DNA from: CAVUAN01 sp963739435
GTDB lineage: Bacteria > Acidobacteriota > Thermoanaerobaculia > UBA5066 > Gp7-AA6
Reading direction: 5' to 3'
Length of the DNA stretch: 64,000 nucleotides
Assembly: GCA_963739435.1 (NCBI GenBank)
Contig: CAVUAN010000007.1
Coordinates: 1 to 64,000, forward strand
Shown here: positions 47,376 to 55,831 of the stretch, one piece after another
How positions within the stretch are numbered: position 1 is the stretch's first letter
Layout: the number at the start of each line of letters is the position of its first letter
Notes under the pieces: generated by a model
The model's input: only the letters and a program-made list of their open reading frames with translations
Told to the model about the DNA's origin: nothing
Database searches by the model: none
Program-made: the position numbers and the translations under genes

Positions 47376-48554
47376 GTGACGGCATTCGAGGGTGTTCTAG
47401 ACGGCCGAACGGTCGGCCGGCTGGATCGCTGGCGAAAGACTCGCTCGCTCTTCTTGCGGGCCGACACTCCCGAGGCGGAGCGTGCGCTCTCGGACGCCAT
47501 GGAAGGGCGCTGGACCCGCGCCCAGATCTACGGCCGGGCGCGGCGGATCCTGATCGAGCGGGCCGCGCCGATGCTGGCGGATCTCGAGCTCCGGCTCGGC
47601 GAGAACGCCGCTCACGTGCGCGTGGCTCCGGAGGACCAGGGGCAGACCAAGTGGGACGCGATCGGCAACCTGATGCCTCTGCCGATTGCCTGCCGCCAGA
47701 TTCGGTGCCTCTGGCTGGTGGACGTCCTTCACGAGGGCCAGCTCTACGTCGAGTTCCAGCCGATCTTCGACCTGCGCTCGGGTGAGGCGCTGGGCTACGA
47801 GGGCCTCCTGCGGGGCCGCTCTCCCGACGGCACACCGCACCTGGCCGAGGCGCTCTTCCCGGCAGCCCACGTGCTCGGCATCGAAGAAGCCTTCGAGCGC
47901 GTGTCGTGGGCCCAGGTCCTGGAGGCCGGGCGGCGCCTTCCCGAGGATTCGTTGCTGTTCCTGAACGTCAACCCGATGCTGCTCGTCGGAGCCGACAGCA
48001 GCCTGGCTGGCCTCGGCCGCGAGGCCGAGCGCATGGAGTTTCCCTACGCCCGGCTCGCCCTCGATCTGATCGAGGTCGAGCGCGTCGAATCGCTCGAGCG
48101 GCTGTCGTCTGCCCTCGACGTTCCCCACGACCTCGGCGTCGCGATCGCCTTGGACGACGTCAAGTCTTCCTACGGGCTGCTCAAGTACTGCGCGGGGTTG
48201 ACCCCGCGGTGGGTCAAGGTGGACAGCGAGATCACGCGCGGCATCGCGCGAGATCCGCAGCGGCGCGCGATCCTGCAGCTGCTCTCGCAGGTCACGCGCG
48301 GCGCCCGCGCGGGCCTGATCGCCGAAGGGATCGAATCGGGCGAGGACCTCGACGTGTGCATGGAAGAAGGCGTGTTCGCGGCGCAGGGGTACTTCCTCGC
48401 CCGGCCGAACGAGAAGCCGGCAGAGGCTTCGCCGGAATTCCGCGCATGGCTCGACTCCCGCGGCGGGCGTGTCCTGCCGTTCGAGTCGGCGGGAACCGCC
48501 GCGCGGAGAGCGGATCCAGGGAGCGCCGAAGCCAAACGCGACTTTGAGCTCTGA
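47376..48554 (+). CDS. EAL-domain cyclic di-GMP phosphodiesterase (EGL variant)
   Basis: A 392-residue protein with an N-terminal region of about 130 residues and an EAL domain. The signature is YEGLLRG in place of the usual EALLR, so the Glu metal ligand is kept but Ala is Gly. Other catalytic positions seem present: Asn in LLFLNVNPML, Glu in LDLIEVE, the Asp pair in AIALDDVKSS, Lys in RWVKVDSEI, Glu in LIAEGIES and Gln in AAQGYFLARP. The lid loop DDVKSSYG differs from DDFGTGYS. It probably hydrolyses cyclic di-GMP, or binds it if the variant loop is inactive. The start is GTG at 47376, 36 nt after acs. Confidence 0.85.
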   Translation: MTAFEGVLDGRTVGRLDRWRKTRSLFLRADTPEAERALSDAMEGRWTRAQIYGRARRILIERAAPMLADLELRLGENAAHVRVAPEDQGQTKWDAIGNLMPLPIACRQIRCLWLVDVLHEGQLYVEFQPIFDLRSGEALGYEGLLRGRSPDGTPHLAEALFPAAHVLGIEEAFERVSWAQVLEAGRRLPEDSLLFLNVNPMLLVGADSSLAGLGREAERMEFPYARLALDLIEVERVESLERLSSALDVPHDLGVAIALDDVKSSYGLLKYCAGLTPRWVKVDSEITRGIARDPQRRAILQLLSQVTRGARAGLIAEGIESGEDLDVCMEEGVFAAQGYFLARPNEKPAEASPEFRAWLDSRGGRVLPFESAGTAARRADPGSAEAKRDFEL

Positions 48555-48574
48555 CGACGCGGGTCTGAGACGCT

Positions 48575-48943
48575 GTTCGGCTGGACGTCTGGCTCGATGT
48601 CGCCTGTGTCTACCCGACCCGAAGCCAGGCGAAGGCGGCGTGCGAGGGCGGCAAGGTCGACGTGAACGGCGCGCGCGCGAAGCCGCACCGGGAGGTCCGC
48701 GTCGGCGACCGGTTGACCGTCAGCCGCGCCGAGGGCGTGCGGCGCGAGCTCGTCGTCCTGGGACTGGCGGAGCGGTCGATACGGAAGGCCGATGCCCGGA
48801 AGCTCTACGAGGACGTCACGCCCGCACCGCCGCCCGAGGTCGCCGAGGCACGCCGTCTCGACCGCCTTCTCGCCCCCAAGGGCGACGCGGGGCGCCCCGA
48901 CAAGCGCGAGCGCCGCGAGCGCCGCAAGCTGAAGGGGTGGTAG
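48575..48943 (+). CDS. S4-domain RNA-binding protein, start codon missing
   Basis: A small S4-domain protein of the Hsp15/RqcH-associated type that binds structured RNA or stalled ribosomal subunits. The S4 motif is RLDVWLDVACVYPTRSQAK followed by ACEGGKVDVNGARAKPHREV and VGDRLTVSR. A basic tail RRERRKLKGW ends it. The in-frame TGA at 48566-48568 and the S4 start at 48578 leave no ATG, GTG or TTG between them; GTT at 48575 sits where GTG would be expected. The first formal start (GTG 48662) would remove half the domain. A base error at 48577 or a rare start is likely. Confidence 0.72.
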   Translation, partial: VRLDVWLDVACVYPTRSQAKAACEGGKVDVNGARAKPHREVRVGDRLTVSRAEGVRRELVVLGLAERSIRKADARKLYEDVTPAPPPEVAEARRLDRLLAPKGDAGRPDKRERRERRKLKGW

Positions 48944-48960
48944 CAGGGTAAACTTCCCCG

Positions 48961-49251
48961 GTGGACTTCGAGCTGCTCTGTCCCTGTTGCGGTGCCCGAC
49001 TCAAGATCGACCCGGATCTCAAGGCCGTCATCGATCACGAGGCGCCGAAGGTGCCTCGCAAGTTCGAGTCGGTCGACCAGGCGATTGGCGCGCTCAAGAG
49101 CCACGACGTCGAGCGCGAGAAGAAGTTCACCGCCTCGGTCGAGGCCGAGAAGACGAAAAAAGACGTCCTGAATAAGAAGTTCGACGAGCTCTTCCAGAAG
49201 GCGAAGGCCGAACCGAACACCAAGCCCGTTCGAGACATCGACCTGGACTAG
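48961..49251 (+). CDS. Small CxxC zinc-ribbon-like protein of unknown function
   Basis: A 96-residue protein starting at GTG 48961 with LLCPCCGARLKIDP, a single CPCC metal-binding knuckle. A highly charged Lys/Glu helical part follows (EREKKFTASVEAEKTKKD, KKFDELFQKAKAEP). It ends RDIDLD. Similar small proteins occur in many bacteria without an assigned role. It is 17 nt after the S4 gene and 4 nt before the LOG-family gene, so the three are probably one unit. Confidence 0.65.
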   Translation: MDFELLCPCCGARLKIDPDLKAVIDHEAPKVPRKFESVDQAIGALKSHDVEREKKFTASVEAEKTKKDVLNKKFDELFQKAKAEPNTKPVRDIDLD

Positions 49252-49255
49252 TTTC

Positions 49256-49789
49256 TTGAACATCGGGGTGTTCGGCTCGAGCCTGCCGCGGGAGGGCGAG
49301 GCGGCCTACGAAGAGGCGCGCGAGATCGGACGGCTCGTTGCCAGGAAGGAAGGCCGCATCGTTTGCGGCGGCTACGGCGGGGTCATGGAGGCAGTCTGCC
49401 GGGGGGCGGCGGAGGCCGGCGGCTCGAGCCTCGGAGTCATTCTCGAGGGCCGTCAGGATCCCAACCGGTGGGTCACGCGCGTCTCGGCCGAGGCCGACCT
49501 GTCCGCCCGCTTGAGACGCCTGCGCGACGCGTCGGACTCCTGGATCTTTCTGCCGAGGGGGCTCGGCACGATGCTCGAGCTCGTGTGGATCTCGGAGAGC
49601 GTGGTCAAGGGCGACGTCGGGCCGCGCCCGTTCATCCTGCTCGGCGACTACTGGAAACCCACCGTCGACAAAGCCATCGCCGAGGCTTCGCGGCTGCCGG
49701 GCGCAGAAGCTCTGCGCGCGAGCATCGCCGTTTGCGCGACACCGGCCGAGGCGGTGGAGGCCGCATGGGCCGTCCGGCGGCGCGACTGA
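49256..49789 (+). CDS. LOG-family (lysine decarboxylase-like) nucleotide-binding protein
   Basis: A 177-residue Rossmann-type protein of the LOG/TIGR00725 group. Some members release cytokinin bases from nucleotides (phosphoribohydrolase); others are uncharacterised. Motifs are IGVFGSS at the start, CGGYGGVMEAVCRGA and LPRGLGTMLELVW, the variant of PGGxGTxxE with Arg in place of Gly. Glu in the second motif is retained. The start is TTG at 49256. Its stop shares a base with the next ATG (TGATG). Confidence 0.8.
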   Translation: MNIGVFGSSLPREGEAAYEEAREIGRLVARKEGRIVCGGYGGVMEAVCRGAAEAGGSSLGVILEGRQDPNRWVTRVSAEADLSARLRRLRDASDSWIFLPRGLGTMLELVWISESVVKGDVGPRPFILLGDYWKPTVDKAIAEASRLPGAEALRASIAVCATPAEAVEAAWAVRRRD

Positions 49790-51693
49790 TGGCGCGGCGA
49801 CCCGGACGGCGTCTCGCGGTGGTTGTGGCGATGTTCGCGGCAGCCGCGGCGGCGCCGGGTTGGACCTACCCGGAGCATCGGGACATCGCCGCCGAGGGAA
49901 TCCGCCGCCTCGACCCGCGTCGGAAGGCGGCGCTCGAGGCGTTGTGGGCGCAGGCACGCGAGGGCGAGGAGTCGCGGCTCTGCGCCCCGCTGATTGCCGG
50001 CGACCAGGGCAAGAGGCCCGTGTGCATCGACTTGGCGGCCTGGCCGGCCATCGCCGCCGACCACTCCTGCGACGCCAACCAGATGCTCCAGACGATCCTC
50101 GAGAGCAAATGGATTCTCGACGTGGCCGCTGCCACCTCCCGCGCCGACGCCGCTTTTGCCGCCGCGAAGCGCTTGGACCAGTTCACGAACATCCGCACCC
50201 AGCTCGACCTCGCGCTCGAACGCGCGGACTCCCTCTACAGCTCCCGGGCCCTGGCGAACGACGCCCACTTCCTGGTGCCTCGCAAGGGTCTCGATGCGGT
50301 GGAGGATGCCGTCGCCTCGATTCAAGCGGGTGCGCCGCTGAATGCCCTGGCGCTCTACATCCTCCAACACGAGGCGGCGCTGCGTCTCGCGGCTGAATAC
50401 AGCGCGGGCGCTGGAAGCCCGGCGGAGCGAAGCGCGAAAGCCAGGCTGATCCTGGCGCTCGAAGCCCTGGCGCTCCACTTCCTGGAGGACACGTTCGCCG
50501 CCGGCCACGTGGCCGGGTCGTGGGGCACCGCGGCCGAGCGCAAGGGCACGCACGACTACTACAACGAGCATGGCGTGGAGGCGACGAGCTGGAAGGGCCA
50601 GTCGATGATCCTCTTCGGCGACGGGTACATGCATGCGGAGGACCTGGCGCGCGGCGGCTCTGTTGTAGCGCTCAGCTTGAACCACGTCTTGAATGCCCTG
50701 GAGCCGGGCTCCTCCTACGAGAAGGAGCGCGCGACCGTGTCGCTCCCGGCCGAAGTGCTGTCGGGGTCGTTCAACATCTGCACCACGGAGGTCATGCCCG
50801 GATGGAGCATGCCGAAGGAGGCCTTTGCCTCGATCGAGGACGTCGTGCTCTCCATTCCGATGCCGTTCCGCGGGCCGGGGCCAGGTTCCCTCCCGAGGTT
50901 TCGCTCCGATTTCGGGCCGTTCATTGCGCTGGCCAGCGGTGCGAGCCTTCTCGGGGAGAGCGGCGGTTTCGAGGGCACCCAGAAGGGGAGGATGACGGGC
51001 TCGCTCGACGTGGGCGCGCGCCTCGGCGTCGGGCTCGAGGCGCTGCTCGTCGACTCAGGGGACGGCCAGCTCTTCGTTCAGGCCGGGATTCTCATGGCTG
51101 CCAAAGAGGTGAGCGCCTGCGCGGACCCCTGCACGGGTGTGCCGCTCTCCGCCCAGCTCATTCCGATCGTGCCGGCGCGAACCGGTCTCGCATTCCGGCT
51201 GCGCGCGCCGTTCTGGCTGCTTCCGGGCGACCTGCTCGCCGCGGCGCCGATTCTCGCCTTCACGTCCCCGGACACGCTCAAGAAGATGGGCATCACGGCC
51301 GCCAACGGGGGGCTGATCCCCTGGCAGACGGGCCTGGCCACGCCAGTCGGCCGGTTCCAGTTCGTGGCGGGGCGCGAGATCGGGATCACGCTTTTCGGCT
51401 ACATCACGCAGGACAACATGTTGACCCAGACCGGCACCCTCCCCGGCGGCGCGCCGTCCTACACGGCCATCCAGGTCCGCTCGATCCAGTACGACTTCCC
51501 GATCCTCGAGTACCGCCCGTTCCGCACCTTCGCTACCGGGCAGAGCTTCGCGATGAACGTGCAGTTCGGCTTCGGCTTCGACAAGCCGGGGCGCGTCGAG
51601 GTGCTCGCGCCCGTCGGCGCCCCGGTGCCTGCCCTCCAGACGCGATACCTCGGATTCCTCAAGATTGCATTCGACGGGCGACATTACTTTTAG
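49789..51693 (+). CDS. Zn-dependent phospholipase C/P1-nuclease-like domain fused to probable beta-barrel
   Basis: A 634-residue exported protein. The signal peptide RLAVVVAMFAAAAAAPG is followed by WTYPEHRDIAAEGIRRL, where a Trp and His start the mature chain as in zinc phospholipase C/P1 nuclease. LHFLEDTFAAGHVAG gives the HxxxDxxxxxH zinc motif, and THDYYNEHGVEATSW supplies more ligands. From about residue 370 the protein changes to amphipathic strands (GSLDVGARLGVGLEALLVD, RFQFVAGREIGITLFGYITQ, FAMNVQFGFGFDK) and ends TRYLGFLKIAFDGRHYF. The terminal Phe and strand pattern suggest an outer-membrane barrel. A secreted hydrolase tethered to its own barrel is my inference; the activity is untested. 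Confidence 0.6.
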   Translation: MARRPGRRLAVVVAMFAAAAAAPGWTYPEHRDIAAEGIRRLDPRRKAALEALWAQAREGEESRLCAPLIAGDQGKRPVCIDLAAWPAIAADHSCDANQMLQTILESKWILDVAAATSRADAAFAAAKRLDQFTNIRTQLDLALERADSLYSSRALANDAHFLVPRKGLDAVEDAVASIQAGAPLNALALYILQHEAALRLAAEYSAGAGSPAERSAKARLILALEALALHFLEDTFAAGHVAGSWGTAAERKGTHDYYNEHGVEATSWKGQSMILFGDGYMHAEDLARGGSVVALSLNHVLNALEPGSSYEKERATVSLPAEVLSGSFNICTTEVMPGWSMPKEAFASIEDVVLSIPMPFRGPGPGSLPRFRSDFGPFIALASGASLLGESGGFEGTQKGRMTGSLDVGARLGVGLEALLVDSGDGQLFVQAGILMAAKEVSACADPCTGVPLSAQLIPIVPARTGLAFRLRAPFWLLPGDLLAAAPILAFTSPDTLKKMGITAANGGLIPWQTGLATPVGRFQFVAGREIGITLFGYITQDNMLTQTGTLPGGAPSYTAIQVRSIQYDFPILEYRPFRTFATGQSFAMNVQFGFGFDKPGRVEVLAPVGAPVPALQTRYLGFLKIAFDGRHYF

Positions 51694-51702
51694 GAGGCCG
51701 CG

Positions 51703-52393
51703 ATGAGGACAGTTCTGGCTCTCGTGCTCGCCGCCGCGGCCCTTCCCGCGCGCGGCCGAGGAGGCGTTTCTCTACAAGGCGCAATTCGTCCAGGCCGCGC
51801 CCGGCCGCCTGCTCGAGCTGATCGATCTCGTCAAGGCGAATAAGGAGGAGCCGCCCTTCGCGATACGGCACAGCCAGGGCGACCGCTGGGACCTGATGCT
51901 CCTGACGCCGATGGGAAGCTATGCGGATTACTTCTCGCCGGAACGGGCCGCAAGGCGGCGCAAGGCGGAGCATCCCGACAAGTGGAAAGAGCTCGTCGCG
52001 TGGCAGGAAGACATCTTCGTCTTCGGGCCGCCCGTGGAGGAGGTCCGCGCGTCCTTTTCGAAAGCCGGTTTCTTCCACCTCGAGATCTTCCGCGCGCTGC
52101 CCGGGCGCCACGCCGACCTTCTCAAAGAGCGGCTGATGGAGAACGCGTATCTCAAGACCCTGAAGCGACCGGAGAACCTCGTGTTCGTCCGCGACCAGGG
52201 GGCCGGCTGGGATCTCTTCACGCTCGGCTTCTACCGGGACCTCAAGCACTACGCCGAAAGCGCCGACATCCCCGAAAAGGACCAGGAAGCTGCCGCAAAG
52301 GCGGCCGGGTTCGAGGGCGCTTCACGGATCGGAACCTACCTGCGCAGCTTGATCCGCGAGCACCACGACACGCTCGCGGGCGCCGTCAAGTAA
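51703..52393 (+). pseudogene. Unrecognised exported protein, one frameshift
   Basis: A protein of about 229 codons with GGAGG before ATG 51703 and a signal-like start MRTVLALVLAAAALPA. A frame change near 51757 leads to AEEAFLYKAQFVQAAPGRLL. Later text includes PFAIRHSQGDRWDLMLLTPM, FHLEIFRALPGRHADLLKER and LVFVRDQGAGWDLFTLGFYR. The repeated pattern of a strand, GRxxxLL helix and WDL suggests two ferredoxin-like alpha/beta modules similar to NIPSNAP or dimeric barrels, but I cannot name a family. It lies just after the Zn-hydrolase gene. Confidence 0.6.
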
Positions 52394-52400
52394 AGGGGAG

Positions 52401-52846
52401 CTAGCGGGACGGCCGGTTCCCGTTGTCCATGTCGGACACGATCAGCCAGCGGCCCTCCGGACCTTTGCGCAGCGTCAGGGTGAACTTGCCAACGTCCGGC
52501 TGTCCCGCCTGCCGCGAGAATCCGCCAATGATGTGCCGACGGAGCCCTCTGCCGCGAAAGCGAAGGCGCGCAGCACGAGCGCGCCGCCGGGCCCCTTGTA
52601 GTACTGCTGGATCGCATCGCGGCCGCGCACGGGCGGCGCGCCGTTGCCGAGGACGAATCCGTCGTCGGCGAAAAGCCGCGCCAGGGCCGCTCCATCGCCG
52701 GCTCGCCAGCCCGCCTCGTAATCGGTCAACACTCTTGCCAGCTCCGGCGCCAGGCTGACGGTCGGCTGCTCGACGGGCTGTTGCGCCCCGGCCGTCGAGC
52801 CCGAAGCCCACGCCGCCATTACGATCGCCACGATTGCCACGCGCAT
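52401..52846 (-). pseudogene. SnoaL/DUF4440-like small exported protein, one frameshift
   Basis: An NTF2-fold protein of about 148 codons. The signal MRVAIVAIVMAAWASGSTAG is followed by LAPELARVLTDYEAGWRAGD and GAALARLFADDGFVLGNGAP, the classic start of the SnoaL/DUF4440 group (helix pair then VRGRDAIQQYYKG). After a break near 52535 the end reads FTLTLRKGPEGRWLIVSDMD. Such proteins are small enzymes or ligand-binders of diverse use. It is convergent with the preceding gene. Confidence 0.68.
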
Positions 52847-52885
52847 GCCGGCCTCCTCCTTCTTCAACAGCCAACCAGCCCGACT

Positions 52886-53905
52886 CTAGGCGCCGGCAGG
52901 CGGAAGCGAAGCAGGGGCGGGAGTTCCGCCATGCAGCTGCCGGTAGCCCATTTCCTTCAAGAGCGCGATGCGCTTGGCGATGGGGGGGTGGGTGCCGAAG
53001 AGGTTGGAGAAGGCGCCCTCGCTCTCGTTCAGCTTCCGGCCGCGCGGGTCGGCGATGCACAGGTGCGCGACTCCCGCCTTGATGGAAGCCGTCGGCTCGA
53101 CGGCGGCGTCGATCTTCTGCAGAGCCGAGGCGAGGGCAAGGGGGTTGCGCGTCAGCTCGGCGCCCGAGGCGTCGGCCAGGTACTCCCGCTCGCGCGAGAC
53201 GGCCAGCGCGACGATTTGCGCGATGAACGGGGCGAGGATGATCGAGACGAGCCAGAAGGCGAAGAAGACGATCCCGAGGACCCCGCTGCCTCCTCCGTCT
53301 CGGTCGTTGCTTCTCCGGCTCGAGCCGCCGCCCCACCACAGACCGCGCCGCGCCCAGTCTGAGAGGAGCAGGATCGCCCCGGCGAGAGCCGCCACGACGG
53401 TCATCAGGCGCGTGTCGTAGTTGCGGACGTGGGACATCTCGTGGCCGATGACGGCCTGGAGCTCCTCGCGGTTCAACCGGCCGACCAGGCCGGCGGTCAC
53501 GGCGATCGAAGCCTTTTCGGGAGAGGACCCGGTGGCAAACGCGTTCGGGTCGGGGTCAGGCACGATGTAGATCTTCGGCTTGGGCAGGCCGGCGGCGATC
53601 GACATCTCCTCGACCACGTTGTCGACGACGCGCTGGGCAGGGTCGGTCAGGTCGATCGGGCGGGCGCTGGAGGACTCGAGGACCATCTGGTCGCCGCCCT
53701 GGACGGACCACCAGGCCGAAAAGCTGCCGACGAGCAGGGCCCCGATCGTGCAGATCGGGAAGCCCGGCGTGCCCCCGGACCCGTAAAGGAACGCGTCCGC
53801 ACCGAGGCCCAGAAACACGAGGAAGAGCACGAAGCCGAGCATGAACATCTTCGTGCGCGCCAGGTTGCGGCGCTGCTGATCGTAGATGTTGGTGGGGAGC
53901 GTCAT
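52886..53905 (-). CDS. HtpX-like M48 membrane metalloprotease
   Basis: A 339-residue zinc protease of the inner membrane. Two N-terminal membrane segments (FMLGFVLFLVFLGLG, ICTIGALLVGSFSAWW) precede the catalytic part. The zinc motif is HEMSH at 155-159 and the third ligand is the Glu of SREREYLADA (residue 241). Two more membrane segments lie between (MTVVAALAGAILLL, IVFFAFWLVSIILAPF). FGTHPPIAKRIALL is the usual M48 end. HtpX degrades misfolded membrane proteins. It lies downstream of lemA on the same strand, a common pair. A Gly/Ser-rich insert near 193-208 is typical of this longer subgroup. Confidence 0.93.
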   Translation of the reverse strand: MTLPTNIYDQQRRNLARTKMFMLGFVLFLVFLGLGADAFLYGSGGTPGFPICTIGALLVGSFSAWWSVQGGDQMVLESSSARPIDLTDPAQRVVDNVVEEMSIAAGLPKPKIYIVPDPDPNAFATGSSPEKASIAVTAGLVGRLNREELQAVIGHEMSHVRNYDTRLMTVVAALAGAILLLSDWARRGLWWGGGSSRRSNDRDGGGSGVLGIVFFAFWLVSIILAPFIAQIVALAVSREREYLADASGAELTRNPLALASALQKIDAAVEPTASIKAGVAHLCIADPRGRKLNESEGAFSNLFGTHPPIAKRIALLKEMGYRQLHGGTPAPASLPPAGA

Positions 53906-53920
53906 CTGCCCTCCCTGCTG

Positions 53921-54000
53921 TCATTCCGAGCGAAGCGAGGAATCTACCTCCGTGGTCTCCGACCGGAGCAGATTCCTCGTCGCGTCGCTCCTCGGAATGA
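53921..54000. repeat. Inverted repeat of the TCATTCCGAG...GAGGAATCT type
   Basis: TCATTCCGAG...GAGGAATCT (53921-53945) is mirrored by AGATTCCTCG...CTCGGAATGA (53970-54000), making a long imperfect hairpin between lemA and the htpX-like gene. It resembles dispersed palindromic repeats seen in many bacterial genomes. No other copy was found in the window. Confidence 0.75.
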
Positions 54001-54010
54001 CAAGAAGAAG

Positions 54011-54592
54011 CTATTGGGGGCGGAGGTTCAGGTCCACCTTGGGGACCTCGCGCTCCGCGGCGTCCTTGATCTCGAACAGCTCCACAGGCTGGAAGTTGAA
54101 GGTCGAGGCGATGAAGTTGTCGGGAAAGACCTGCTGAGCGATGTTGAAGCGCGTCGCGATGTCGTTGTAGAACTGCCGCGCGAATCCGATCTTGTTCTCT
54201 GTCGAGGACAGTTCCTCCATCAGGGACTTGACGGCTTCGTTCGACTTCAGCGTCGGGTAGTTCTCCGTCAGCGCAAACAGCTTGGACAGGGTTTGCGTGA
54301 GCTGGTTTTCCTTGTCGGCCGCGTCGGCCACGCCGCGCGCCGCCACGGCGCTGTTGCGGGCCTGGATGACCTTTTCGAGGGTGTCCTGCTCGAACTGCAT
54401 CTCACCCTTGACCGCGGCGATGAGGTTGGGGATCAGGTCGTGCCGGCGTTTCAACTGGACGTCGATCTGCTTCCAGGCGTTGGTCACCTGGTTCTTGAGC
54501 GTGATGAGGTTGTTGTACCGCCAGATCGCCCAGATGGCGGCCAGAACGACCAGGACGACCAGGAACATCAAACAACCGCCGATCGCGCCCAT
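54011..54592 (-). CDS. lemA: LemA family protein
   Basis: A 193-residue membrane-anchored helical protein. MGAIGGCLMFLVVLVVLAAI is the single N-terminal anchor. The family core follows: NQVTNAWKQIDVQLKRRHDL, IPNLIAAVKG, LFALTENYPTLKSNEAVKSL, then LSSTENKIGFARQFYNDIAT and FNIAQQVFPDNFIASTFNF. LemA is widespread, often beside HtpX, with no settled function. Here the htpX-like gene is next on the same strand. Confidence 0.95.
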   Translation of the reverse strand: MGAIGGCLMFLVVLVVLAAIWAIWRYNNLITLKNQVTNAWKQIDVQLKRRHDLIPNLIAAVKGEMQFEQDTLEKVIQARNSAVAARGVADAADKENQLTQTLSKLFALTENYPTLKSNEAVKSLMEELSSTENKIGFARQFYNDIATRFNIAQQVFPDNFIASTFNFQPVELFEIKDAAEREVPKVDLNLRPQ

Positions 54593-54640
54593 ACGTCTCT
54601 AGCTCCTCCACCTGTACATACGAAAAACTGTCACCTATGT

Positions 54641-55768
54641 TCAGGCGTTCAGGCCCTGGCGCAGCTCGCGGGCCAGGATCTCGACGGCCGACCGCGTACC
54701 GCCGGTCAGCTTCTCCTTCCAGACGGTTTCGGTCTCGAAGCGCTTGTCGCCGACCGCCTCGGACCACGGCCGCAGGGCGGCGTCGAGCTCGCCCGCCGAC
54801 CAGACGTCTCCGCCGCGGCTGCGGATCATGGCGATGACGTAAGGCACGATGCGGATGAAGGCCCGCAGCGAGGGCGAGGACTTGATCGAGTACTTGCGGC
54901 CGGCGAAGGCCACGGGGAAGGCCCGGCCGGCGGCTTTGAAGTAGTTCAGGAAGAACCGGCGGGCGTTTTCGCGGAACTCGCGCGAGATCCTTCCGCCTGC
55001 CGCGTCCATGGCCGCGAAGACGTCGCGCAGCTCGTCGGCGAGCGCGGCCTGCGTCACCGTGCCCTTGCCGATCCCGAGAACCTTGATCTGGTGGTAGAGC
55101 GGGGAGTGCTCGTCCTCGTTCAGCGCCCGGATCACGTCGTGAGCCGCGGCGAGGTTCTCGTCGCGGTAGAGGCGGCGCCCGGCCAGGGACATCAGGTGCG
55201 ACGGGTTCAGCTTCGTGTGCTTGCTGTTGATCGTGACGAAGAGCTCGACGACCTGGTCGGGAGTCAGCGCGTCGAAAACGACCGCCGGAACCTGAAAGTC
55301 CTTGAGGTTGTGCTTCTCGGCGAGCTGGTGAAGGGCGAGGAGGCGGTGCTGGCCGTCCAGGGCCCGGAGGATGCCCGAGTCATCCGGCAGCTTGAGCGTG
55401 CCCGTGTCGGCCCGGCTCGAGGAGGGCGTGAAGTCGAGCCGCCGGTCCGAGACCAGGAGCACGCTGCCGGGGATCGCCGGCAGCGTCCCGGAGTCCGCGC
55501 ACTGGAGGTAGTACGCCACCAGCTCTTCGATCTTCTTCTGGATGATCGGGCGCTGGTAGGCCTGTTCCGAAGCCGAGATCCTCTTTTCGAGAAACTCCCA
55601 GTTGACGCGGCCCGTCGCCTTCTTGGCTTTTCCACGGGTCGTCTGGGTCTGGGGGCCAAACGAGAGGACCTCGAAGCCGACGAGAGACTGCAGGTCCGCT
55701 CCCGAGAGCAGGGCCTCGTAGAATCGCACCCCGAATTGATTGAGACGAAGCGAGGGAACGGAGAGCAT
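54641..55768 (-). CDS. DGQHR-domain protein (DndB-like), solitary
   Basis: A 375-residue protein with RALDGQHRLLALHQL at residues 136-150 (DGQHR at 138-142), the defining motif of the DGQHR/DndB group. DndB is the regulator of DNA phosphorothioation (dnd) clusters; relatives occur in mobile elements and defence loci, and the fold resembles ParB/Srx-type proteins. The strand after it reads VPAVVFDALTPDQVVELFVT followed by INSKHTKLNPSHLMSL, also typical. A basic loop (QTQTTRGKAKKATGR) lies near residues 40-54. No dndA, dndC, dndD or dndE and no restriction gene lies nearby. ATG 55768 has a GGGG(T)GAGG Shine-Dalgarno; a GTG two codons earlier is the alternative. Confidence 0.78.
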   Translation of the reverse strand: MLSVPSLRLNQFGVRFYEALLSGADLQSLVGFEVLSFGPQTQTTRGKAKKATGRVNWEFLEKRISASEQAYQRPIIQKKIEELVAYYLQCADSGTLPAIPGSVLLVSDRRLDFTPSSSRADTGTLKLPDDSGILRALDGQHRLLALHQLAEKHNLKDFQVPAVVFDALTPDQVVELFVTINSKHTKLNPSHLMSLAGRRLYRDENLAAAHDVIRALNEDEHSPLYHQIKVLGIGKGTVTQAALADELRDVFAAMDAAGGRISREFRENARRFFLNYFKAAGRAFPVAFAGRKYSIKSSPSLRAFIRIVPYVIAMIRSRGGDVWSAGELDAALRPWSEAVGDKRFETETVWKEKLTGGTRSAVEILARELRQGLNA

Positions 55769-55791
55769 CCTCACCCCCCTTTAGCGGCGCG

Positions 55792-55797
55792 ATTATA
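55792..55797 (-). promoter_or_regulatory. Perfect TATAAT -10 hexamer before the DGQHR gene
   Basis: TATAAT on the minus strand lies 24 bp before ATG 55768. No good -35 is seen 16-18 bp further up, so this is a partial promoter call. Confidence 0.35.
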
Positions 55798-55831
55798 CGC
55801 AAGCGTGAAAACGGGGTTTTTGGGGGTCGGG

